Below are positions 1 through 7,932 of a stretch of 64,000 nucleotides of DNA, piece after piece. The notes beneath the pieces were generated by a model. It did not search any database. It saw only the letters and a program-made list of their open reading frames with translations, and was not told the DNA's origin. This DNA is from Bradyrhizobium sp. NFR13. GTDB taxonomy: Bacteria; Pseudomonadota; Alphaproteobacteria; Rhizobiales; Xanthobacteraceae. The position numbers and the translations under genes are program-made. Every line of letters starts with the position of its first letter. The first letter of the stretch is position 1. Location of the stretch: assembly GCF_900114605.1 (NCBI RefSeq), contig NZ_FOTP01000001.1, positions 620,001 to 684,000 on the forward strand. Reading direction: 5' to 3'.

Positions 1-879
1 GTGGTCGAAGACTGCGTGAACGGCGTCGGCGTCGATCTCAACACCGCATCCGCCCCGCTGCTGGCACGCGTGTCGGGCATCGGCACAGGTCTGGCGCAGA
101 GCATCGTGCAGCACCGCGACGCCAACGGCCCGTTCAAGTCACGCAAGGCGCTGAAGGACGTACCGCGGCTTGGCCCGAAGGCATTCGAACAATGCGCCGG
201 CTTCCTGCGCATCAATGACGGCGAGGATCCGCTCGACAAATCCGGCGTGCATCCGGAAGCCTATCCACTGGTGCGCAAGATTCTTGAAGCCACCAAGAGC
301 GACATCAAGGCGCTGATCGGCAATGCCGAGATCCTGCGCAAGGTACAGCCCAAGACCTTCGTCGACGACACCTTCGGTCTGCCGACGGTCACTGACATCC
401 TGAAAGAGCTGGAAAAGCCCGGCCGCGACCCCCGCCCCGCCTTCAAGGCCGCGGTGTTCATGGAAGGTGTCGAGAAGCTCAGCGATCTCAAGCCCGGCAT
501 GGTGCTCGAAGGCACGGTGACCAACGTCGCTGCCTTCGGCGCCTTCGTCGATATCGGCGTGCACCAGGATGGCCTGGTGCACATCTCGGCGATGTCGAAG
601 ACCTTCATCAAGGATCCGCGCGAAGTCGTGAAGTCAGGCGACATCGTCAAGGTGAAGGTGCTGGAGGTCGAGGTCGCCCGCAAGCGCATCGCGCTGACGC
701 TACGCATGGATGATCCTGTCGGCGCCAAGGCCGACCGTCCGCAAGCCGATCGCGGCCCACGCTTCAATGAACGCCAGATGACGTCACGCGGACCGGCGAA
801 ACAGGAAAGCAGCGGCGGCGGTGCGTTTGCCGAGGCACTGCGCCGCGCCGCCGAAAAGGGCGCGGGAAAAGCGAAGTAA
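1..879 (+). CDS. tex: Tex-family RNA-binding transcription accessory protein (3' end, partial)
   Basis: This is the C-terminal 292 residues of a Tex protein; the 5' part lies before the window and the reading frame is open at base 1. Visible parts are the end of the YqgF-like/helix-hairpin-helix core ([11 protein letters not shown] near residue 12, then [11 protein letters not shown]) and a C-terminal S1 RNA-binding domain at about residues 163-237, starting [13 protein letters not shown] and containing [17 protein letters not shown]. The last 50 residues are a charged, low-complexity tail. Tex proteins are cytoplasmic nucleic-acid-binding factors linked to transcription and RNA turnover. The gene converges with the amidase gene, separated by a 65-base gap that holds a perfect hairpin. 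Confidence 0.93.
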   Translation: MVEDCVNGVGVDLNTASAPLLARVSGIGTGLAQSIVQHRDANGPFKSRKALKDVPRLGPKAFEQCAGFLRINDGEDPLDKSGVHPEAYPLVRKILEATKSDIKALIGNAEILRKVQPKTFVDDTFGLPTVTDILKELEKPGRDPRPAFKAAVFMEGVEKLSDLKPGMVLEGTVTNVAAFGAFVDIGVHQDGLVHISAMSKTFIKDPREVVKSGDIVKVKVLEVEVARKRIALTLRMDDPVGAKADRPQADRGPRFNERQMTSRGPAKQESSGGGAFAEALRRAAEKGAGKAK

Positions 880-900
880 CGGAAACGCAGACCTCACCAC

Positions 901-930
901 ATGTCGTCCCCGCGAAGGCGGGGACGACAT
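901..930. repeat. Perfect palindromic repeat between convergent genes
   Basis: Two perfect 13-base arms (ATGTCGTCCCCGC and its complement) flank a GAAG loop in the gap between tex and the amidase gene. There is no T-run, so it is better read as a REP-like dispersed repeat than a classical terminator, though it could stop transcription from both sides. Related GTCNTCCCCGC arms occur at 52023-52042, 57254-57400 and 62501-62647. Confidence 0.75.
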
Positions 931-944
931 CGGAGCTAGGGCTG

Positions 945-2123
945 CTAGAACTTCCCCAATTCCACAGCGAGCTGCAGAATATCCTCATCGCAGTCCCGCC
1001 CGCCCATGATCGACAGGCCGATCGGGCAATCGTCGAGCCTGGCGACAGGCAATGACAGTTGTGGCGTGCCGGCATGGCCGGACACACAGAGCAGTTCAAT
1101 GGCGCGGGCACGGAACACGTCGAGCGTCGCATCCGGCGTGCCGCGCAGCGGCGCAATGCCCGGCGCAGTCGGCAATATCATGGCTGTATCGGTGGCCAAG
1201 AGTGACAGAACCCTTTCGACAATCGCCTTGCGCATCGCGCGCGCGGCCGCAACCTCGGCGGGATCGAGAACCGCAGCGGCAGCGAAACGCTCCTTGACGC
1301 CGGGACCGAGTTTCGGCTGTGTCGCCTTGATCCATTCGCCTTGCGCCGCCCAGGCTTCTTCCGACTGCACCACGCGGAACGTATTGCGCCAGGCATTGAG
1401 TTCGCCGCCCGCGACATTCACGTCCTCACTTGCGCCAACAAGCGCCTCGATGCGATCGACCGATGGCTGCAGCAGGTTGCGGACCTTTTCATCGACCGCG
1501 CCGAACAGATCGCTTGCGATCAGAACTTTCTTCGGCCGGCTCGGCGCGCGTGATTTGTCGAGCAGCACCTTGCCGACCTCGACCATCAATTCGGGCGAAC
1601 GTGCAAACCAGCCAACGGTGTCATAACTCGGCGCCAACGGCACCGCGCCATCGAGCGGAATACGGCCGTGCGTGGTGCGAATGCCATAGACACCGCAATA
1701 GCTGGCGGGCAGACGCACCGAGCCGCCGGTGTCGGAGCCGATGGCGAAATCAACGAGACCACCGGCGGTCGCCGCGGCCGAACCGCTGGACGAACCACCG
1801 GGAATACGGCCAGGCGCAGCCGGATTGATCGGCGTGCCGTAATGCGCGTTCTCGCCGTTCAGGCTCCAGGCCAGTTCATCAGTGTGCGTCTTGCCCACGA
1901 GTTTCGCGCCGGCGTTCAACAGGCGATCGACAATCGGCGTCGACTTGGTCGGCACCGGATGCGTCGCCAACCATTCCGGGCTGCCGGCGCCAGTAGGAAC
2001 GTTGGCGAGGTCAAAGAAATCCTTCAGCGCGAAGGTGAACCCCGCAAGAGGCCCCTCTGTCGTGGTCTGCACTTCGATGTGGCCGTGATCCACAAAGGCA
2101 TTGAGCGTGTCATTGATCGGCAT
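945..2123 (-). CDS. Amidase signature family hydrolase
   Basis: The 392-residue protein is an amidase-signature serine hydrolase. The Ser-cisSer-Lys triad can be assigned: K34 (FALKDFFD), cis-Ser S111 (GGSSSGS, residues 109-115) and nucleophile S135 (GSDTGGSVR). The spacing agrees with the family. It cleaves a C-N amide bond in the cytoplasm; the substrate cannot be read from sequence. At 392 residues it is shorter than GatA (about 480) and there are no gatB/gatC neighbours, so this is a catabolic amidase. It lies 33 bases downstream of the amidohydrolase gene on the same strand and is probably co-transcribed, so the two enzymes may act in one degradation pathway. Confidence 0.9.
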   Translation of the reverse strand: MPINDTLNAFVDHGHIEVQTTTEGPLAGFTFALKDFFDLANVPTGAGSPEWLATHPVPTKSTPIVDRLLNAGAKLVGKTHTDELAWSLNGENAHYGTPINPAAPGRIPGGSSSGSAAATAGGLVDFAIGSDTGGSVRLPASYCGVYGIRTTHGRIPLDGAVPLAPSYDTVGWFARSPELMVEVGKVLLDKSRAPSRPKKVLIASDLFGAVDEKVRNLLQPSVDRIEALVGASEDVNVAGGELNAWRNTFRVVQSEEAWAAQGEWIKATQPKLGPGVKERFAAAAVLDPAEVAAARAMRKAIVERVLSLLATDTAMILPTAPGIAPLRGTPDATLDVFRARAIELLCVSGHAGTPQLSLPVARLDDCPIGLSIMGGRDCDEDILQLAVELGKF

Positions 2124-2156
2124 CGAAGTCTCCGTACGTAAATAGGGAAGCCCGCT

Positions 2157-3392
2157 TCAGACGGGCTTGAGCAGACTTGCAGCCGGTCTGATAAAAGTTC
2201 TGATCCCGTTCTTGAAACCGAACAGTGGCTGCGCGATCTCGCATACCGCCTCCGCCTTGGTCTCGCAATCGAGCACCACGAAATCAGCGGGATTGCCGAC
2301 CGCGATGTCGTAATGGGCCAGGTTGAGTAGTCTGGCCGATGCCGAGGTTACGAGATCGAGACACTCGGCGAGATCGTCGAGAGCGCCGACCTGCAGCACA
2401 TTGGCATAGAGATTGATCATGCGGATCAGCGAGACATCGCCGAACGGCGTGAATGGGTTCAGCACGTTGTTGGTGGAGATATTCGCGCTCACGCCCAGCG
2501 CGCGCAGCCTATGTGCCGACGTCACGCCGCGCGGCACGTTGTGATCGCTGTCACGTCCCGTGAGGAACAGGTCGGTCGCAGGCAAGACCGTGACCGCGAC
2601 GCCTGCATCGGCCAGTCGCTTTGCAGCCGCCGTGAAATCGGCGGGCGGCATCGCAGAGAGTTTCGTCGCATGGCCAATGGCCACACGACCGCCCCAGCCG
2701 GTGGCCTCTGTCATGCGGCAGACTTCTTGATAGTCGGAACGCGAGGGATCGAGATCGAAGTCGAGATGAAAATCGATATCGACGCCGAACTCCTGCGCAA
2801 TGCCGAAGATCCTGGCGATCTGGCCGTTGGAATCCTTGTCGATGTAAGGTACGCCGCCGATCAGATCGGCGCCCTCCCGCATCGCCTGCAGCAGCACGTC
2901 CTCGCAGCCGGGATCATCCAGCAGGCCCTCCTGCGGAAACACACAGAGCTGCAGATCGATCGCCCAGGCGTAGTCCTGCTTGAGTTTCTTCAGCGCGCGG
3001 AAACTGGTCAGGCCGATGCGCGGATCAACCTCCACATGGGTGCGCATCCGGTTGGTACCGTGCGTGATCGCCTTTTCGAGCGTCTGCGATGCGCGCGCAT
3101 AGACATCCTCTTCGGTGAAGTCGCGCTTGGCCCTGGCGACCTCGCCGATCACTTCGTCCAGCGTACCGTTCGCGCAATTGCAGCGGCCGAGCAGACAGGA
3201 CTTGTCGAGATGGATATGCGTCTCGACAAAACCCGGCACCAGCAGGCGTCCATGCAGGTTCTGCTCCGGTGCACCGTCTTTCGGCAGCCCGATCTCGATG
3301 GCCTCGAACCACCCGCCGCGAATGCCGATATCCACCGGGCCACCCGGCCGGTCGGCAATGCGCGCGTTGCGCAGGATGAGGTCGAAACTCAT
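2157..3392 (-). CDS. Cytosine-deaminase-like amidohydrolase with altered active site
   Basis: This 411-residue protein belongs to the amidohydrolase superfamily, close to cytosine deaminase and AtzC-type enzymes. The metal-binding HxH motif is ETHIHLDKS (H59, H61); the later histidines are H209 (FHLDF) and H241 (GHATKL). Aligned by eye to E. coli CodA, the catalytic Glu of HLDE is Phe212 and the metal-ligand Asp of HDDV is Asn308 (TNNV), so two normally essential acids are missing. It may hydrolyse a cyclic amide or ureido compound by a modified mechanism, or act on something else; simple cytosine deamination is unlikely. The ATG is preceded by a good GGAG site. It forms an operon with the amidase and faces a sigma-54-rich control region. 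Confidence 0.82.
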   Translation of the reverse strand: MSFDLILRNARIADRPGGPVDIGIRGGWFEAIEIGLPKDGAPEQNLHGRLLVPGFVETHIHLDKSCLLGRCNCANGTLDEVIGEVARAKRDFTEEDVYARASQTLEKAITHGTNRMRTHVEVDPRIGLTSFRALKKLKQDYAWAIDLQLCVFPQEGLLDDPGCEDVLLQAMREGADLIGGVPYIDKDSNGQIARIFGIAQEFGVDIDFHLDFDLDPSRSDYQEVCRMTEATGWGGRVAIGHATKLSAMPPADFTAAAKRLADAGVAVTVLPATDLFLTGRDSDHNVPRGVTSAHRLRALGVSANISTNNVLNPFTPFGDVSLIRMINLYANVLQVGALDDLAECLDLVTSASARLLNLAHYDIAVGNPADFVVLDCETKAEAVCEIAQPLFGFKNGIRTFIRPAASLLKPV

Positions 3393-3445
3393 GGAAGGCT
3401 CCTGGAGATGCCGCGGCGCGGCGCAGTGAAAGTCTATTCACGGGC

Positions 3446-3463
3446 AAGCAAGGCATATGCCAA
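3446..3463 (-). promoter_or_regulatory. Possible sigma-54 promoter for amidohydrolase-amidase operon
   Basis: On the minus strand the sequence TTGGCATATGCCTTGCT has GG and GC ten bases apart, matching the -24/-12 pattern except for T instead of C in TGGCAC. The predicted start point is about 40 bases upstream of the amidohydrolase ATG. The core is also a palindrome (GGCATATGCC), so it could instead be an operator. Confidence 0.5.
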
Positions 3464-3566
3464 GGCGCATGCGATCATCTATCAGTTCAAGCAATTGAAA
3501 ATACTTAAATATCGTCAAATCTCGCCTCTGAGAATGCTCAATATTCAGCCACCGTTCGCAAGAAAT

Positions 3567-3595
3567 GTATACGATCTGAACCTCAGGTCGAATAC
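3567..3595. promoter_or_regulatory. 29-bp inverted repeat, probable operator
   Basis: Arms GTATACGATCTGA and TCAGGTCGAATAC match at 11 of 13 positions around a 3-base spacer. It lies in the divergent control region just upstream of the plus-strand sigma-54-like promoter. GTAT/ATAC-ended dyads are typical of GntR-type (FCD) regulators, but no such regulator is encoded in this window, so the binding protein is unknown. Confidence 0.55.
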
Positions 3596-3599
3596 AATT

Positions 3600-3616
3600 C
3601 TGGCACCGAATTTGCT
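3600..3616 (+). promoter_or_regulatory. Sigma-54 (-24/-12) promoter for NTF2-like gene
   Basis: CTGGCACCGAATTTGCT matches the sigma-54 consensus YTGGCAC-N5-TTGCW, with exactly 10 bases between GG and GC. Transcription would start near 3627, leaving about 25 bases before the ATG at 3653. The upstream 100 bases are AT-rich, as expected where IHF bends DNA at such promoters. Confidence 0.75.
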
Positions 3617-3652
3617 ATGATCACGCCAGCATTTGTCTCCAGGAGAAGCCCG

Positions 3653-4084
3653 ATGTCGCAATCCCCCGCCGCGCTTGCGCCCGTCACCGACGAAACCGCC
3701 CAGGCCGCAGATCTCGTCGAGCGCTTTCTCGTCGCCTCCATGGTCCCGGACCCGGAGACCGCCGGCACCTTCATGTCCGCAGATGTCGCGATCACCTTCA
3801 CAGGCGGCCGTAAGTTCAAGCATCCGCGCGATGCGACCGCGTTCAACGCGATGCGCTACAAGTGGGTGAAGAAGAAGATGGAACGCACCGACGTGTCGCC
3901 GGGGAACGGCGAAACCATCGTCTACAATACCGGCACGCTTTATGGCGAATGGCATGACGGCACGGCGTTCGAAGGCAATCGCTATGTCGATCGCTTCGTC
4001 GTGCGGGATGGCAAGATCGTGAAAATGGATGTCTGGAACGACAGCGCCGAACGCATTCTCGTGCGCATGGATATCGAAGCGTAG
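3653..4084 (+). CDS. NTF2-like (SnoaL-type) small protein
   Basis: The 143-residue protein resembles the SnoaL/NTF2-like fold: a helical N-terminus (VTDETAQAADLVERF) followed by a curved sheet (ITFTGGRKF, TLYGEWHDGTAFEGNRYVDRFVVRDGKIV). Such proteins are small isomerases, dehydratases or ligand-binding accessories, and catalytic residues cannot be assigned here. The ATG at 3653 is chosen over an in-frame ATG at 3617 because an AGGAGA site lies just upstream and because 3617 would fall on or before the start point of the sigma-54-like promoter. It sits between the amidohydrolase operon and the ABC transporter operon and is probably an accessory to the same pathway. Confidence 0.75.
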   Translation: MSQSPAALAPVTDETAQAADLVERFLVASMVPDPETAGTFMSADVAITFTGGRKFKHPRDATAFNAMRYKWVKKKMERTDVSPGNGETIVYNTGTLYGEWHDGTAFEGNRYVDRFVVRDGKIVKMDVWNDSAERILVRMDIEA

Positions 4085-4140
4085 CACAAACACATCGGAT
4101 TGATCGCTGCGCGCGTCCAGCATCTCGACATGTCGACGAT

Positions 4141-4157
4141 CTGGCACCCGGCTTGCA
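4141..4157 (+). promoter_or_regulatory. Sigma-54 (-24/-12) promoter for the ABC transporter operon
   Basis: CTGGCACCCGGCTTGCA is a near-perfect sigma-54 site with 10 bases between GG and GC. The predicted start is near 4168, about 26 bases upstream of the binding-protein ATG. Together with the sites at 3446-3463 and 3600-3616 it makes three such sites within about 700 bases. Confidence 0.78.
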
Positions 4158-4193
4158 TACAGAATGCGAGCTGAGTGTAACCAGGGAACGTCG

Positions 4194-5348
4194 ATGTTGC
4201 AGGGATTATCCAGGACGATGATGACGGGCGCGGCGCTGCTGTGCCTGATCGGTTTTACCAAAACGGCCAGCGCCGATGCAGCCGCCTGTTCGATCCCGTT
4301 CGGCCTGACCACGCCACTGACGGGTAATCTTGCGCTGCTCGGCACCCAGGCGCGCAACGGCGCCGAATTCGCCGTCGACGAGATCAATGCTGCCGGCGGT
4401 ATTTCCGGCAAGAAGATCACGCTCACCACCGAAGACACCGGCGCCTCGTCGACCGACGCTCTGAATGCGATGAATCGCATCATCGAGGGCAAGCCGCTGG
4501 TCATCATGTCGTCGATGATCTCGCCTCACGTGTTCGCGCAGACTGAAAGCGTCAACAAGGCGGAGACGCCTTTCATTGTCGGCGCCACTAATGCCAAGGT
4601 CACCGCGCAGGGCTCGAAGTGGCTGTTCCGCACCCACGCTCATGACGGCCAACTTGCCGACCTGATCCCCGAATATCTCGTGAAGTCGCTGAAGAAGACC
4701 AAACCCGGCATTCTCGTCGTTGCGGACGATTACGGACTCGGCGCATCGAAGGGTATTCAGGCGGCGCTCGCCAAGCTCAATGTCACGCCGGTCGCCATGG
4801 CCTCCTATGCGCCGTCCGACAAGGACATGAGTGCGCAGCTGCTGGAGATCAAGGACAAGGGCGCAGACAGCCTGATCCTGTTCGGTCGTCCCTCGGACAT
4901 TACGCTGGTGCTGAAGCAGATGGGCGATCTCGGCATCAAGCTCACCACTATCGGCAATACCAGCATCGTCGCCCAGACCACGCTGAACAATCTCTCCGCG
5001 GCCGAAGCCGATGGCAACTATGCGATCGGCGGCATGATCCCGCAGACCTCGTCCGATCCGAAGATCCTGGATTGGGCAAAGCGCGTGCAGGACAAATACA
5101 AGGTGCCGGCCGACAACTTCACCGTCTCCTATTACGACTCGATCTACATGTTGAAGTCGATCATCGAGAAGGTCGGCTGCGACAAGCCGGCGATCCGCGA
5201 TGCCCTGGCCACCACCAAGGATTTCAAGGGCATGCTGATCTCCTACCAGGCCGACGCCAATGGCGATCTCACCCACACCCTCGGCATCTACCGCAACAAG
5301 GGCAAGACCCCGGAATTCACCGGACCGATCAAAGAGAGCGGGTTCTAA
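4194..5348 (+). CDS. LIV-type ABC transporter substrate-binding protein
   Basis: The 384-residue periplasmic receptor has a type I binding-protein fold of the branched-chain amino acid (LivK) family. A signal peptide spans residues 1-27 (cleavage near TASA-DA). IPFGLTTPLTGNLALLG, GAEFAVDEINAAGGISGKKI and the FTVSYYDSIYML region are family hallmarks. LIV-type receptors also bind amides, urea and aromatic acids, so the ligand is open. The ATG at 4194 follows an AGGG site; the in-frame ATG at 4164 would lie before the predicted sigma-54 start point. It is the first gene of a tight five-gene transporter operon. Confidence 0.9.
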   Translation: MLQGLSRTMMTGAALLCLIGFTKTASADAAACSIPFGLTTPLTGNLALLGTQARNGAEFAVDEINAAGGISGKKITLTTEDTGASSTDALNAMNRIIEGKPLVIMSSMISPHVFAQTESVNKAETPFIVGATNAKVTAQGSKWLFRTHAHDGQLADLIPEYLVKSLKKTKPGILVVADDYGLGASKGIQAALAKLNVTPVAMASYAPSDKDMSAQLLEIKDKGADSLILFGRPSDITLVLKQMGDLGIKLTTIGNTSIVAQTTLNNLSAAEADGNYAIGGMIPQTSSDPKILDWAKRVQDKYKVPADNFTVSYYDSIYMLKSIIEKVGCDKPAIRDALATTKDFKGMLISYQADANGDLTHTLGIYRNKGKTPEFTGPIKESGF

Positions 5349-5354
5349 GACTTC

Positions 5355-6221
5355 ATGGGCCAGCTCGTCGTCAACGGCCTGGCGCTCGGGAGCATCTACG
5401 CTCTCGTGGCGCTCGGTCTGCTGTTGATCTTCAACACCGTCCAGATCGTCAATTTTGCGCAGGGACAATTGTTGATGCTCGGTGCCTTCATCGGCATTTC
5501 AGGTGCGGTGACGCATGAGCTGCCGATGGCGCTGGCCTGGGCCTCTACCATGCTGGCGATGGCGCTGATCGGCATCGTCTTCATGGTGCTGGTCTACTTC
5601 CCCTTGCGCGGGCGACCCCCCTTCCTTGTGATCCTCACCACCATCGCGATGGGCATCGTGCTGGAGAACATCGCGGTGATCATCTGGGGGCCGCTGCCGG
5701 TGTCGCTGCCCTCGCCGGTACGCGGCCCGCCGCTGCGTTTTAGCGGTGTCGTCATTTCGATGCACCAGCTCTTCATCTTCTGCACGCTGGCGGTGATCCT
5801 GCTGCTGCAATATCTGATGCTCACCAAAACGCGCTTCGGCATCCTGATGCAGGCCACTGCGCAGGACCTGCACACCGCGCGACTCGTCGGCATTCCCGTC
5901 AACCGCACCATCGCCGTCGCCTTTGCCTTTGGCGCGATCCTGTCGGGCATCGCCGGCCTTCTGGTGGCGCCGATCTTCCTCGCCGAGCCGACCATGGGTG
6001 GCAGTCTCGGCCTGAAAGGCTTCGTCGTTAGTGTGATCGGCGGATTCGGCAATCTGCCCGGCGCCGTGATCGGCGGCCTGTTCCTCGGCCTGATCGAAAC
6101 CTTCGGCGCGCGCTACATCTCGTCGAACTTCCGCGACGCCTATGCCTTCATCGTGATGATTGCCGTGCTCGTGGCCTGGCCGCGCGGACTGTTCGGCGAG
6201 AAGAGCAGCGAGAAGGTATGA
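5355..6221 (+). CDS. livH: LIV-type ABC transporter permease (LivH)
   Basis: A 288-residue inner-membrane permease of the LivH family with about eight hydrophobic segments. It opens with GQLVVNGLALGSIYALVALGL and contains FAQGQLLMLGAF and the cytoplasmic coupling loop TAQDLHTARLVGI (about residues 165-180). It starts 6 bases after the binding-protein stop and overlaps the next permease by 4 bases, so translation is coupled. It forms the heterodimeric channel with LivM. Confidence 0.92.
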   Translation: MGQLVVNGLALGSIYALVALGLLLIFNTVQIVNFAQGQLLMLGAFIGISGAVTHELPMALAWASTMLAMALIGIVFMVLVYFPLRGRPPFLVILTTIAMGIVLENIAVIIWGPLPVSLPSPVRGPPLRFSGVVISMHQLFIFCTLAVILLLQYLMLTKTRFGILMQATAQDLHTARLVGIPVNRTIAVAFAFGAILSGIAGLLVAPIFLAEPTMGGSLGLKGFVVSVIGGFGNLPGAVIGGLFLGLIETFGARYISSNFRDAYAFIVMIAVLVAWPRGLFGEKSSEKV

Positions 6222-7156
6222 CAGTGAAACGCTGGCTTCCGCTCGCGCTTGGCGCCCTTGTCGCGCTGCTGGTCCCGGCAGTGACCCGTGACAACTACGT
6301 CATCCAGCTTCTCAACATTGCAGTCCTCAACGCCATCGTCGTGCTCGGTCTGAACTTCGCCACCGGCTGGGTCGGCCAAATCAATTTCGGCCAGGCGGCG
6401 TTCTACGGCCTCGGCGCCTATACCACCGGCATCGCCACCAAGGCCGGATTGCCGTGGATCATGACGCCGTTCCTGTCGGTAATCATCGTGATGACGGCGA
6501 GCCTCGTGCTCGGTCTGCCGACATTGCGGCTGCGCACCTATTACCTCGCAATGACCACGATCGGCTTCGGCGAGATCGTCCGGTTGATCATCGTGCATTG
6601 GGAGCCGGTGACGGGTGGCACCTCGGGCCTGCGTGCGATCCCGGGCATCAGCGTGCTCGGCATTGGCCCGCAGGGGCAGGTTCAGCATTATTATCTGCTG
6701 ATCGTCGTGCTTGGGCTGGCCGCGCTGGTCGCCGCGCGGATTCGGCAGTCGTCGCTTGGCCGCGCCATGATCGCCACCAAGGATTCAGAGATCGCCGCCG
6801 AACAAAGCGGCGTCGATACCACACGCACCAAGCTGATCGCGTTCATGATCGGCGCAGTCTATGCCGGCCTCGCGGGTTGTCTCTACGCCTCCTCGATCCG
6901 CTTCATCAGCCCGGACAGCTTCTCGGGCACCCAGGCCATCCTGCTGATGACCATGCTGATCGTCGGCGGCATGGGCTCGATCCCCGGCTGCATCATCGGA
7001 GCGGTGGGTCTGACCATATTGCCGGAGGCGCTTCGTTTCCTCGGGCAATGGTACCTCGTGCTTTACGGCCTTGGCGTCATCGCCGTGATCGTGCTGGCGC
7101 CGGGCGGCGTTGCCTCGCTCGCCTCGCGCCTGCCACGCTGGGCGGGTGCGCGATGA
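6218..7156 (+). CDS. livM: LIV-type ABC transporter permease (LivM)
   Basis: A 312-residue LivM-family inner-membrane permease. Typical motifs are LNFATGWVGQINFGQAAFYGLGAYT near residue 45, the ABC-contacting loop IATKDSEIAAEQSGV near residue 187, and the final segment GGMGSIPGCIIGA. It overlaps livH by 4 bases and livG by 4 bases (ATGA), which shows a single polycistronic message. It partners LivH to move the still unidentified solute. Confidence 0.92.
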   Translation: MTVKRWLPLALGALVALLVPAVTRDNYVIQLLNIAVLNAIVVLGLNFATGWVGQINFGQAAFYGLGAYTTGIATKAGLPWIMTPFLSVIIVMTASLVLGLPTLRLRTYYLAMTTIGFGEIVRLIIVHWEPVTGGTSGLRAIPGISVLGIGPQGQVQHYYLLIVVLGLAALVAARIRQSSLGRAMIATKDSEIAAEQSGVDTTRTKLIAFMIGAVYAGLAGCLYASSIRFISPDSFSGTQAILLMTMLIVGGMGSIPGCIIGAVGLTILPEALRFLGQWYLVLYGLGVIAVIVLAPGGVASLASRLPRWAGAR

Positions 7157-7932
7157 CGGATCAAGCGATCATCACCGCGCGCGGCGTGACGCGCCGTTTC
7201 GGCGGCCTTGTCGCGCTCGACGGCGTCGATCTCGACGTCCCCAAGGGGATCGTGCAGGCGATCATCGGCCCCAACGGCTCAGGCAAGACCACGCTGCTGA
7301 ATGCGCTGTCAGGTGCCTCACATGCTGATGTCGGTTCGATCCGCATCGACGGTAAGGAGATTTTCCGCCTCAGGCCCAACCGCATCGCGCGGCTCGGGCT
7401 GGCACGCACGTTCCAGAACATCCGGGTGTTTTCCAATCTCACAGTGCTGGAAAATGTGAAAGTCTCCGCTGCCTGCAACACGCCCATGTCGATGATCAAC
7501 ATCATGTTGTCGAACGCGACACAGCGGCAGCGCGAGGCGGGGATCGAGAGCACGGCGCGTGAGGCACTGGACATCGTCGGCCTCGCCGGGCGCGCGGACG
7601 ACCGTCCGACCCAACTGCCCTATGCGCAGCAGCGCTTACTGGAAATCGCACGCGCACTGGCGTCAAAACCCAGCGTGCTGCTACTGGACGAGCCCGCCGC
7701 CGGCATGAACATGACCGAGAGCATGACCCTGCTCGACACCATCGCGAAACTGAAGGGCAAAGGCATCACCGTGCTGCTGGTCGAACACAATGTGCGGCTG
7801 GTGATGGGGATCAGCGACCGCGTCGCAGTGCTCGACTTCGGCAAGAAGATTGCCGAGGGCGCGCCGTCCGAGGTGCAGCGCAACCCGCTGGTGATCGAGG
7901 CCTATCTCGGCAGGCGGCATCGCCATGCTTAA
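7153..7932 (+). CDS. livG: LIV-type ABC transporter ATPase (LivG)
   Basis: A 259-residue ABC ATPase. Walker A is GPNGSGKTT (residues 39-47), Walker B LLLDEPAAG, and the signature is the LivG-type PYAQQRLLEIARAL rather than LSGGQ. The ATG at 7153 overlaps the livM stop; although the frame is open far upstream, that extension lies inside livM and has no family match. It overlaps livF by 8 bases. It energises the transporter together with LivF. Confidence 0.92.
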   Translation: MTDQAIITARGVTRRFGGLVALDGVDLDVPKGIVQAIIGPNGSGKTTLLNALSGASHADVGSIRIDGKEIFRLRPNRIARLGLARTFQNIRVFSNLTVLENVKVSAACNTPMSMINIMLSNATQRQREAGIESTAREALDIVGLAGRADDRPTQLPYAQQRLLEIARALASKPSVLLLDEPAAGMNMTESMTLLDTIAKLKGKGITVLLVEHNVRLVMGISDRVAVLDFGKKIAEGAPSEVQRNPLVIEAYLGRRHRHA

